Part shown: one piece after another, positions 51,201-58,565 of the stretch | Layout of the letters: each line of letters begins with the position of its first letter | Numbering within the stretch: position 1 is the stretch's first letter | The notes under the pieces: generated by a model | The model's input: only the letters and a program-made list of their open reading frames with translations | What the model was told of the DNA's origin: nothing | Databases searched by the model: none | Made by a program: the position numbers and the translations under genes | NCBI GenBank assembly: GCA_036961205.1 | Contig: JBALVI010000006.1 | Location: 62,001 to 126,000, forward strand | Origin: CALJFL01 sp036961205 | Lineage (GTDB): Bacteria; Pseudomonadota; Gammaproteobacteria; Pseudomonadales; Halieaceae | Length of the DNA: 64,000 nucleotides | Direction: 5' to 3'

Positions 51201-52786
51201 ATCCAGCGAAAATCCGTCAGGTGGTTATGAACCTTCTAAGTAATGCAATCAAATTCACTGCAACTGGCCACGTTACGGTTACGACCAGTCACAAGTTAAT
51301 TCCATCAGAGCCTCGCTCTATTCTTCTGTGTATCACGGTTGAGGACGAGGGCATCGGTATGGATGAGCAAACACAGAACAAAATTTTCGAGCCTTTCACT
51401 CAGGCTGATGCAAGTACAACCAGAGAATATGGGGGAACAGGTCTAGGGCTCACAATTTCCAGGAATTTTGTTGATATGATGGGCGGAGAACTAACCGTGC
51501 AATCCAAATCCGGAATAGGTACCTCTATAATATTGTCTATCCCGTTACAAATAGCCGACATAGCAATTACAGAAAATAAATTCAGTTATGAAACTGCCTT
51601 CCTTCTTTGCGAAGATGATCATGTTACAGCAATGGTAACTTCACACTTTAAGGGCTTCGGGATCCAGGTAGACAGGTTGCGCAGTATGGACGAGATGCTA
51701 ACGCGCCAGGATCAGGCGGAAGTACTCATACTCGACTATAAACCGGCAGACCCTAGGCATACTAGTATAGATGCGATGGTCGGTCTTTCAGCTCAAAAGG
51801 TTTTGTTGCTTACGCCATTATCCTTCGATCTTTCTGACCCTATTTTGGGCAACTTCAGCGCTATAGCTAAACCAATTACCCAGAGTGCGTTAAGACAATA
51901 TCTAGAAGAAACTACCGCCGGCGCATCGTCCGAATTTGCGCATGCAAAAACTCCTCCTCCCCCCAAAACAAACCAAGCACCCAAACTAGTATTGGTTGCG
52001 GAAGACGTTGAGACAAATCAGCGAATCGCACGCGAGATGCTAGGCTTGCTTGGGTTTGAGGTCGACATTGCCTCGAACGGCGTCGAAGCCGTTAGCATGT
52101 TCATGAAAAAAACCTACGACGTCATCTTTATGGACTGTCAGATGCCGGTGCTTGACGGCTACAAAGCAACTGAGAAAATTAGAATAGTTGAACAGGAAAA
52201 AAACCTTACAAGAACGCCAATTGTGGCTCTCACAGCTGGAACAAGCGTAGAGGAAAAGTCAAAGTGTAGCGATGCTGGAATGGATCGTCATGTTACGAAG
52301 CCTTTTTCACTCTCGGAAATAAAGAAAGAGCTTGAAGTACTAGTCGGCATTACGGACATTCATGTGCGCGATTGGGATATGGGCAATAAAAATTTGGCTC
52401 TAGGCGATATCGCTGGAAGTGCTACGTCTGAGACTGGAGAAATATTTGACCACGTGGCAATTGAAAATATTAGAGAACTTGAGCGGCAAACAGGCAAACT
52501 GCTTCTTCCTGAGCTATACAAGGGATTCACTCTCCAGATGAATGAGAAGCTTGACCAACTCAGTCAGCAAATAACTATCGGTGACGCAACGAGCATCTAC
52601 AAGACTGCTCATGCAATTAAATCGATGTCCGCAAACATGGGGGCGGAAAAGATAAAAATCACTAGTGCACGGATGGAAACCGATGCAAAAGAGGGTGTAC
52701 TTGAAAACATGGTTGACGAGCTCGAGTCGTTAAACAGCCAATTCAGCGAATTTTCCGATGCGTTCTGCCAAGAACAGCTCGCATAA
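48296..52786 (+). CDS. Hybrid two-component sensor: 14-blade propeller, Y_Y_Y, histidine kinase, receivers, Hpt
   Basis: 1496-residue membrane sensor. Signal peptide to about residue 23. The periplasmic part has about 14 Reg_prop-type repeats (pattern LWVGT..GLN.., for example SLWVGTDDGLNRL, YVWIGTENGLNLF), enough for two seven-bladed propellers, then a Y_Y_Y domain (about 705-790). One membrane helix lies near 797-818. The cytoplasmic part has HisKA with His866 in MSHEIRTPMHG, HATPase (NLLSNAIKF, DEGIGMD, GGTGLGL), a divergent receiver (about 1095-1215), a standard receiver with Asp1280 in FMDCQMPVLDGY, and Hpt with His1439 in AHAIKSMSANMGA. No DNA-binding domain, so output must pass by phosphorelay to another protein. 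Related HTCS sensors in Bacteroidetes detect oligosaccharides. The codons look more A+T-rich than the flanks. Confidence 0.93.
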   Translation: MNKQCALASFYLLATFFATGLWAAQDLSPPRYEFRISDFSKSLTQQTVSETYQDSRGALWFVTQEGLNKYNGHSLENFRYSVSDPYSLSSNITTGVTEDSEGSLWVSTIGGGLNLYNEPLNRFSARYNEPGNLDSPYSNDIYSIYTANSGQVWLGYENAFSSFDPVTMRFKHYIPDTEKIPYLGEVLGFAETEDGVLWASTYSGGLVRIDKTQNTVSVMRKNPGGGSFIPSENLTSLETDTSGFIWVATANAGVAKYDPTTNTARTFRHVPDDPLTISSDGVLDIFQDLDGNIWVATDQGLSVYDTLTDSFERYAGHSGELSSNSSYSIYQSQEGKYWAGTFYGLSEGAKQLFPRINSENINLSSDSVNAFGETGDGSLWVGTDDGLNRLRPGATKFEWINESTNPVKLSSPIVMSLLGEESTIWVGTFNGGLNRIDLENNTTKTFLHSELDDSSIGANGITSILRSSTNEILVGTFGGGLSIFYEDLGQFRSLKHNPSNDSSLSNNNVIALYKDSLGYVWIGTENGLNLFEPPNAFRRFYSERGNEDSISSDMVWEMYEDKQKNLWLGTKGGGLNMWAADHRASLDPKFLHYSENIALPSSNIYGISSDDHGNLWLSHNRGLTKFAIKELNSHHYGIKDGLQDTEFNMGAAFKASDGAIFFGGNRGYNSVDTGQLAERTEPPKVSISKIKIMNQPAALDQPYRKLSKLVLNHTDTMFSVEFFAADYSNPSLIKYAYKLDGVNPDWVISEDARIASFTTLPAGNYMLRLAAANPDGVWNWDGVTLPVTVLPPPWRSSWAYAGYGISMLSGLVVLLRQQRRKANLAQVRQRELEILVQERTVDLDQAKRQAEEANKAKSDFLATMSHEIRTPMHGMIGMTELLLHTSLSDQQKKFARAAHNSGTSLLNLINDILDFSKLEASKVEIETTEFDLTRLIDEICYLQAEPSERKGVVLSNIIDPTIPLMTIGDPAKIRQVVMNLLSNAIKFTATGHVTVTTSHKLIPSEPRSILLCITVEDEGIGMDEQTQNKIFEPFTQADASTTREYGGTGLGLTISRNFVDMMGGELTVQSKSGIGTSIILSIPLQIADIAITENKFSYETAFLLCEDDHVTAMVTSHFKGFGIQVDRLRSMDEMLTRQDQAEVLILDYKPADPRHTSIDAMVGLSAQKVLLLTPLSFDLSDPILGNFSAIAKPITQSALRQYLEETTAGASSEFAHAKTPPPPKTNQAPKLVLVAEDVETNQRIAREMLGLLGFEVDIASNGVEAVSMFMKKTYDVIFMDCQMPVLDGYKATEKIRIVEQEKNLTRTPIVALTAGTSVEEKSKCSDAGMDRHVTKPFSLSEIKKELEVLVGITDIHVRDWDMGNKNLALGDIAGSATSETGEIFDHVAIENIRELERQTGKLLLPELYKGFTLQMNEKLDQLSQQITIGDATSIYKTAHAIKSMSANMGAEKIKITSARMETDAKEGVLENMVDELESLNSQFSEFSDAFCQEQLA

Positions 52787-52969
52787 TTTATGTATAACCC
52801 GAATTCCGCCCATATTGGTAGGAAATACTAAGTCGCTTTCACAAAGGCCGATCTCTCTTCGAATGGCCAGCCTCCACAAAAAAATTCTGTTGTTGATGCA
52901 ATTTCGAATACGATTTACCTCGAACGCCATTTTTCTCCATCGCTTATTCTATCCTTCGAGAATATTTGG
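52787..52969. other. 183-bp gap between the two sensor genes
   Basis: A+T-rich, no gene and no clear terminator recognised. The second sensor could be co-transcribed with the first or have its own promoter. Confidence 0.35.
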
Positions 52970-55900
52970 ATGCTAAGGCACACGAGGGCCATGTCCCTAC
53001 TCTTCAAATCCATTCTAATATTTTCTACATGGTTCGCTGCAAACTTAGCGCTATCGGAAGATAACCAGGTAGTGCACTTCCTTCCAAACCATGTGACCGA
53101 CGTCCTTGGAAAGAGAACGGTAACCGCAATCCATAAAACCCAGCGCGGACTATGGATCGGCACCCAAAGCGGCTTGTATATTTATGACGGTGCGCGGCTT
53201 ATCCCACCTAACGATCACGACCCTAACAACGAAGTTTTTTTCGGGTCAATGATTACAGATTTTGCTGAAACCCAATCTGGCGACCTTTTTATATCCACTC
53301 TTAATAACGGTCTAGCAAGGTTTCATGGTCTATCGGAAAAGTACTCCTATCCTGATATTACGGCAAGTAGAGAGATCATCACCTCGATACTAGTAGACCA
53401 ACGTAGGAATCTATGGCTTGGAGGTGACCGCGGAATATCAGTCCACGCAGAAGAGGGTCTTCACAATATTACCCACGAAACCACCAGAAAAATTGGAACG
53501 ACACTGAGTCGAGTTTCCACCATGGTTGAGGGGAAATTTGGGAGTGTATGGATAGGCACAGACAAAGGACTGGTAGTCCATGATTCCCAAGAAAATACTT
53601 CGCAATTTTTCTGTGCGAATGCGATAGCGAATTGCGATGATCTAAAAATTCATGTCACGGCCTTAGGGGTACGTGAAGACGGCGCAATATTAGCGGGTAA
53701 CAGGGCCGGAGCCGCACTATCGATTTTGCCGCATAGTTATAGTATCGAACCACTTCATAGATCGCGAACAAGTAGTTCCTCTATCGTCACCACAATATTT
53801 ACAGCAAATGGCCATTACTGGATCGGGACGGATGCGGGGCTATTGCTACTAGATATAAATACCGGGGATCTCTCGACTTATAATTCGAAGAATTCAAATT
53901 TATCGAACAATCACGTTACGAGTGCGCTAACTAGCGAAGACCAAATATGGATCGGTACATACAGTGGAATGTCGCTTGCGACTTCAACTGGTATAGAAAC
54001 ATTCAACTCCAAAAATAGTGGCGTTTTCAATGAAGTTCTATCATTCGCAGAAGATGACAATGGCGTTATTTGGGTGGGCACGTACCAAGGGGTATTCTCG
54101 CTCGATGAAGAAAGTGGTTTACACAAAAGTTTGACCGGAGCCAGCGCACATGCCCCATATTTCCGTGTAATGAGTTTACTTGCAGTCGATACAAAACTTT
54201 TTATAGGTACCCGCGGTCAAGGGCTTACTCTAAAGTTGTTTGGAACAAAGAACCCGCACAGTAATATCTCCGAACTGGAGAACGAGTCAATTACGCGAAT
54301 GACTAGGGATCGTGGAGGTTCCGTATGGATTTCGACACTCCATCAGGGAATTCTTCGAATTCAAGATACTGGAATTGAAGACAGTCACGATTTGGGTCTA
54401 ACAACTATTTCTTCAGGTTCAGAGTCTTTTTTCACGCTCTCAGTCGCATCCGAACAAGAAGTTTTAGCTGGCACGGAGAGCGAGCTGTTCCTTATAAACA
54501 TAAAGAACTTGCGTGTGGAGAAGCTTGATTTTGAGTTTGAAGACAGAGAAAAAAATCCCATCATCATTTCCGCGCTTTCGGATAAGAAGGGTACTCTCTG
54601 GATAGGCACATTGGGGCAAGGGCTATATCGACTACCAAACGGCGTGTCGACTGCCAAAAAATTGAGACACCAAGATAATCGAGCAGCCGAGACTATTTAC
54701 GAAATTCAGGTGGACGAGTCAGGGCGAATCTGGAGCTCCAGTTCAGAGGGTATTATTGTTTACAGCGACACTGGGCTCTACATGGGTAGGCTTGGGATAC
54801 AAGATGGCCTGCAAGGCTCAGACTTTAATTTTGGAGCTTCCTTTAAGGACTCCAGGGGGCGACTATATTTTGGGGGTAGCAATGGCTATAGCCGATTCAA
54901 ACCAAGCGACATTACGCTTAACAAACCCCAGCCCCTAATGAAGTTTACAAATCTATATATCAACGGAGAAAAGATAAACATACCTACCGCCATTAATAAC
55001 CTTCAAGTAATCGAGCTACAATATACCGATTATCATTTCGCTCTCGAGTTTAATGTTGAAGAATTTTTTAGCCCTAGAAAGACAGACTATAATCACTCCC
55101 TTCAGGGATTTGACCCTAAAGTAATTGAAACCGGAAACCGCGGCACAGCCACCTACACCAACCTCCCCCCTGGCAAATACACTTTCCATGCCCAGGGCAC
55201 CAACTCTGCAGGAATTCGCAACGAGGAGGGTATAACGCTCCAAGTCATTGTATACCCTCCCCCATGGCGCACATGGTGGGCTTATACGCTTTATTGCGTA
55301 GGTGCCATGCTTTTACTTTGGCTGGGGTGGCGGTGGCACTACACCTACCGACTGAAGGAGGAGGCAATGGCCATGGCGAGGGAAATGAACATGGAGGCTG
55401 AGTATGCCCTCGACGAATTGCAGGAACAGTTGGAGATTCAGGACTCTTTGCTGAGTTCCATACACAGTCGAAACGTGAGTGGTCTCGAGTTGCTGCGGGA
55501 CATTTCTGCCAGAGCGGACCGTATTAGTGGTGTACAGGGGCAGTCTCATTCGCAAAGAAGCATAAGTGCACTGGCATCTCTTGAAGACGCACTGCTTCAC
55601 CAGCAAGACAGGCTATATGCCGATATGCACAGATGCGTGGAAGATGTAGCAGCAAAGCTGCTGAACTTGCACCCAGAGGAAGCCACTTCGATCAGTATTA
55701 TCAATGAAGTCAGTACGAGACCAGTTGAAGCGGGGATCGGGTCATTGATGGCGGTAGCAATTTACGAACTTCTCGACAACGCCATTGTGCACGCGTCGAA
55801 AGCCAGAGCCTTTGGGAATTATATAAAGGTCGCGCTTAGCATTAATGAACCGCAGGGTTCTTCCTCCAGACTATTTGAGCTCTCTGTCAGCGACAATGGC

Positions 55901-56053
55901 GAAGGAGGTAGCGAGGAAATTTTCTCTCAGGGATCCGGTGGTGCTGCAGTAATCGTTCTGATCGCCGAACACCTCAGCGCACGTCTTACAGTTTCCGGTG
56001 AGAACGGCATGATAGTAACCATGGTATTTTCGCAACCATCCTCCGAGCTTTAA
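52970..56053 (+). CDS. Sensor protein: 14-blade propeller, Y_Y_Y, atypical histidine kinase core
   Basis: 1027-residue membrane sensor with the same outer layout as its neighbour: signal peptide (SLLFKSILIFSTWFAANLA), about 14 propeller repeats (for example GLWIGTQSGLYIY, VIWVGTYQGVFSL, TLWIGTLGQGLYRL), Y_Y_Y domain (about 675-760) and one helix near 769-790. The inside differs: a coiled-coil, then LLSSIHSRNVSGLELL with His832, which looks like a variant HisKA_2-type phospho-acceptor, and a short ATPase domain with ELLDNAIVHAS (Asn937) and SDNGEG. No receiver, no Hpt and no DNA-binding domain. ATG at 52970 is used; ATG at 52991 also keeps the signal peptide. Probably partners with the upstream hybrid kinase. 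Confidence 0.88.
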   Translation: MLRHTRAMSLLFKSILIFSTWFAANLALSEDNQVVHFLPNHVTDVLGKRTVTAIHKTQRGLWIGTQSGLYIYDGARLIPPNDHDPNNEVFFGSMITDFAETQSGDLFISTLNNGLARFHGLSEKYSYPDITASREIITSILVDQRRNLWLGGDRGISVHAEEGLHNITHETTRKIGTTLSRVSTMVEGKFGSVWIGTDKGLVVHDSQENTSQFFCANAIANCDDLKIHVTALGVREDGAILAGNRAGAALSILPHSYSIEPLHRSRTSSSSIVTTIFTANGHYWIGTDAGLLLLDINTGDLSTYNSKNSNLSNNHVTSALTSEDQIWIGTYSGMSLATSTGIETFNSKNSGVFNEVLSFAEDDNGVIWVGTYQGVFSLDEESGLHKSLTGASAHAPYFRVMSLLAVDTKLFIGTRGQGLTLKLFGTKNPHSNISELENESITRMTRDRGGSVWISTLHQGILRIQDTGIEDSHDLGLTTISSGSESFFTLSVASEQEVLAGTESELFLINIKNLRVEKLDFEFEDREKNPIIISALSDKKGTLWIGTLGQGLYRLPNGVSTAKKLRHQDNRAAETIYEIQVDESGRIWSSSSEGIIVYSDTGLYMGRLGIQDGLQGSDFNFGASFKDSRGRLYFGGSNGYSRFKPSDITLNKPQPLMKFTNLYINGEKINIPTAINNLQVIELQYTDYHFALEFNVEEFFSPRKTDYNHSLQGFDPKVIETGNRGTATYTNLPPGKYTFHAQGTNSAGIRNEEGITLQVIVYPPPWRTWWAYTLYCVGAMLLLWLGWRWHYTYRLKEEAMAMAREMNMEAEYALDELQEQLEIQDSLLSSIHSRNVSGLELLRDISARADRISGVQGQSHSQRSISALASLEDALLHQQDRLYADMHRCVEDVAAKLLNLHPEEATSISIINEVSTRPVEAGIGSLMAVAIYELLDNAIVHASKARAFGNYIKVALSINEPQGSSSRLFELSVSDNGEGGSEEIFSQGSGGAAVIVLIAEHLSARLTVSGENGMIVTMVFSQPSSEL

Positions 56054-56139
56054 CCACTACCGCTTGCAATGTCTGACACTCAATTGGAGACTAGGTCTAT
56101 TAATCGCTATCGACTAAAAGCTAAGGCAGGCAAAAACGC

Positions 56140-57048
56140 GTGATCGGAAAAAAGTCTGAACTAAAAACCACGGTGCTGGGCAAGGCATGTCACCTGGTGG
56201 TGGAAAATGCCTCAGGGAAAGGACAAGATCATCTGGATATCGCTCTTGCCGAGTTACAGCGGCTGGAATTGAAGTTCAGTTCCTATCAGGCTTCGAGCGT
56301 GGTTAGCCGCATTAACCAAAGGGCCGGTTCAGCGACATTCACCGAGCTGGATCCGGAATCCAGAAGCTTGTTCCAATATGTTGAGGCCGTCTGGTCAGAG
56401 AGCCGTCATCTTTTTGACCCTACCACCCGTGTGCTGTCCGACTGTTATGCGACAGGGCTGCAAGGGCAAGAACTGCTCTCTCAACTAGGGGAGAGATTAC
56501 CGCTGGTTGGCTGGTCAAAACTGGAGTTTAACGAACAGGGAGTTCGTTTACCCGAGCCGGGAATGGTCATCGACCTGAATACTTGTATTCGCCCCTACGC
56601 GCTAGACCGCACCAGACGTTTGCTGAGCTCGCACGATGTAAGCAGTGCTTTGATCAGCCTGGATAGCGACGTCGTTACGCTGGGCAAGCAGCCCGACGGC
56701 TCGAACTGGTTGATTGGCATCCGGCACCCGCTGGGTAACCGCACCACCATCACCCGGCTAAAACTCAATCAAAAGGGTTACTCCATTAAGGGCAGCTTCG
56801 AAAATACCTTAAGGCTTGGCAATGAAGTTTTCAGCAAAGCACTTAGCCCCATCGACGGCCAGCCAGTACCCGGGTTACTGTCGGTCGCGGTGGTTGCTGA
56901 CAACTGTCTGGACGCTTGCAGTGCGTCCTGCATAGCCCGCCTGAAGACTGAAAAGGAAGCGATAAAGTGGCTAGACGGCCTGGGCCTAAAGTGGATAGCC
57001 ATCAACCGTCAGATGCAGCCCCTGGGGCCTCTGGCGCCAGCCACCTAG
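56140..57048 (+). CDS. ApbE-like (FAD:protein FMN transferase family) protein, degenerate
   Basis: 302-residue protein whose layout follows ApbE: an early LDIALAELQRLELKFSSYQASSVVSRINQRAGS, then SRHLFDPTTRVLSDCY and MVIDLNTCIRPYALDRTRRLL. Several key places differ from active ApbE: the usual IAKG reads CIRP, the usual GGD reads DSD (ISLDSDVVTLG), and the late metal-binding D/T motif reads ACSASCIAR. No signal peptide or lipobox, so it is probably cytoplasmic. Starts at GTG with AAGGCAGG upstream. It ends convergently with the ECH gene, sharing CTAG. FMN transfer activity is doubtful. Confidence 0.7.
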   Translation: MIGKKSELKTTVLGKACHLVVENASGKGQDHLDIALAELQRLELKFSSYQASSVVSRINQRAGSATFTELDPESRSLFQYVEAVWSESRHLFDPTTRVLSDCYATGLQGQELLSQLGERLPLVGWSKLEFNEQGVRLPEPGMVIDLNTCIRPYALDRTRRLLSSHDVSSALISLDSDVVTLGKQPDGSNWLIGIRHPLGNRTTITRLKLNQKGYSIKGSFENTLRLGNEVFSKALSPIDGQPVPGLLSVAVVADNCLDACSASCIARLKTEKEAIKWLDGLGLKWIAINRQMQPLGPLAPAT

Positions 57049-57803
57049 CATCCGGTAAATTGCGGGGTACGTTTTTCCGCCTGTGCCAAAAAACCTTCCT
57101 GAAGATCCTGCGATTCACTACATTGATCAGCGAGTAACTGGGCCTGGGCCAGATCCACAGACCCCGAGGCCGCCTGCGCCAGAATATGTTTCATGGCTTT
57201 GACAGACAAGGGAGCCAATGCGGCCAACCCCTCAGCCATTTGCTGAGCCTTGTTTGCAATTTCGTCCCGGGCAACGAGGTGGTCCAGAAAACCAATTTGA
57301 TGCATTTCTGCAGCACTAAACACCTCAGCCGCCACCAAAATGCGCTTGGCCACATTGACACCCAGGCGCTCTACGTAACGGTTGATGCCACTCAGGGGAT
57401 AACAAAGACCTATCGCCGCAGCGGGAACACGCATTCGTGAGCCCTCTATCCCCACCCGAAAATCACAACTGAGCGCCAGCTCTACACCACCACCAAAGAC
57501 GTTTCCGTTGATCACGCAGATGGTAGGAATTTCCAGGGATGCCAGCTGGTCAGTTGTGTTCTGGAAAAAATCGCTGCTAATCTCACCGGCGTTGAGTTGC
57601 TGCAGAGAAGCCCCGGCACAAAACGTCTTTTCACCCGACCCCGCAACCACAAGCACTCGCAGATTTTCATCCGCCTTTACCTGACTCAGACTCGCTTGAA
57701 TACCCTCCAACTCAGCTACGCCCAGAGAGTTATGCCGTTCGGGGTTATTCAGTGTGAGGTAGGCGATGTGGCCTTGAGTTCGATATAGAATGGTATTCGA
57801 CAT
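57045..57803 (-). CDS. Enoyl-CoA hydratase/isomerase family protein
   Basis: Crotonase-fold protein of 252 residues. Oxyanion-hole segments are EKTFCAGASLQQL and NGNVFGGGVELALSCDFRV. RVPAAAIGLCYPLSG is at the place where standard hydratases have a catalytic Glu; the Glu seems absent, so an isomerase, hydrolase or lyase reaction is possible. ATG start. Single-gene unit on the minus strand with no lipid genes next to it. Confidence 0.85.
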   Translation of the reverse strand: MSNTILYRTQGHIAYLTLNNPERHNSLGVAELEGIQASLSQVKADENLRVLVVAGSGEKTFCAGASLQQLNAGEISSDFFQNTTDQLASLEIPTICVINGNVFGGGVELALSCDFRVGIEGSRMRVPAAAIGLCYPLSGINRYVERLGVNVAKRILVAAEVFSAAEMHQIGFLDHLVARDEIANKAQQMAEGLAALAPLSVKAMKHILAQAASGSVDLAQAQLLADQCSESQDLQEGFLAQAEKRTPQFTGC

Positions 57804-57939
57804 TATTTATCCTGGATATACGATTGGGAGTTCACGCCAAGCTCTACACGGACCCGTGGCTGACATAGACAAGGCATAGTGCACCGACCATACTAAGTTG
57901 TGAAGCGTTGACGCATTAAAAACTGCTTAAGGATTAATA
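57804..57939. promoter_or_regulatory. Divergent intergenic region ECH / tag
   Basis: 136 bp between divergent starts; expected to hold both promoters. TTAAGGATTAATA directly before the tag ATG gives a ribosome site (AAGGA). Nothing else recognised. Confidence 0.4.
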
Positions 57940-58512
57940 ATGAAAAAGAGATGCAGCTGGTGCGGCGACGACCCGCTCTACGTCAAGTATCACGATGAGG
58001 AGTGGGGCGTACCGGTTAGGGACGACAAGACCCTTTTTGAGTTTTTGATACTGGAGGGTGCCCAAGCCGGTCTGGCCTGGATTACCGTGCTGCGTAAGCG
58101 AGAAGGCTACCGCAAGCTGTTCAATGATTTTGACGCCGAAAAGGTCGCCCGTTATACGGACAAGAAGCTCGATAAATTGCTGCTGGACCCCAGCATTATC
58201 AGAAACCGCCTCAAAGTCTATGGCGCCAGAAAAAATGCACGAGCGTTTCTAGCTGTGCAGGAAGAAAAAGGAAGCTTTGCTGCATACATGTGGGATTTTG
58301 TCGACGGCACTCCTATTCAGAATACCCGGAAGAGTCTTGCGGATGTTCCAGCCACCACACCGTTGTCTGATGCCATCAGTAAAGATTTGAAAAAGCGCGG
58401 CTTCACCTTTGTCGGCTCAACCATAATGTACGCGCACATGCAGGCTACCGGCATGGTCAACGACCATACAAAGGATTGCTTTCGTCGCAAAGAATGTAGC
58501 GCTCTGGCCTGA
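57940..58512 (+). CDS. tag: DNA-3-methyladenine glycosylase I
   Basis: 190-residue base-excision repair enzyme that removes 3-methyladenine. The zinc ligands are in RCSWC at the start, YHDEEWG, and the C-terminal NDHTKDCF. FEFLILEGAQAGLAWITVL and STIMYAHMQATGMVNDH are typical. Length is normal. ATG with AAGGA upstream. Confidence 0.95.
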   Translation: MKKRCSWCGDDPLYVKYHDEEWGVPVRDDKTLFEFLILEGAQAGLAWITVLRKREGYRKLFNDFDAEKVARYTDKKLDKLLLDPSIIRNRLKVYGARKNARAFLAVQEEKGSFAAYMWDFVDGTPIQNTRKSLADVPATTPLSDAISKDLKKRGFTFVGSTIMYAHMQATGMVNDHTKDCFRRKECSALA

Positions 58513-58565
58513 CCGCCCTACTCACGTTCCTGTTAGAATAGCGCCCCAGCCTTGGAGCGCCCAGT

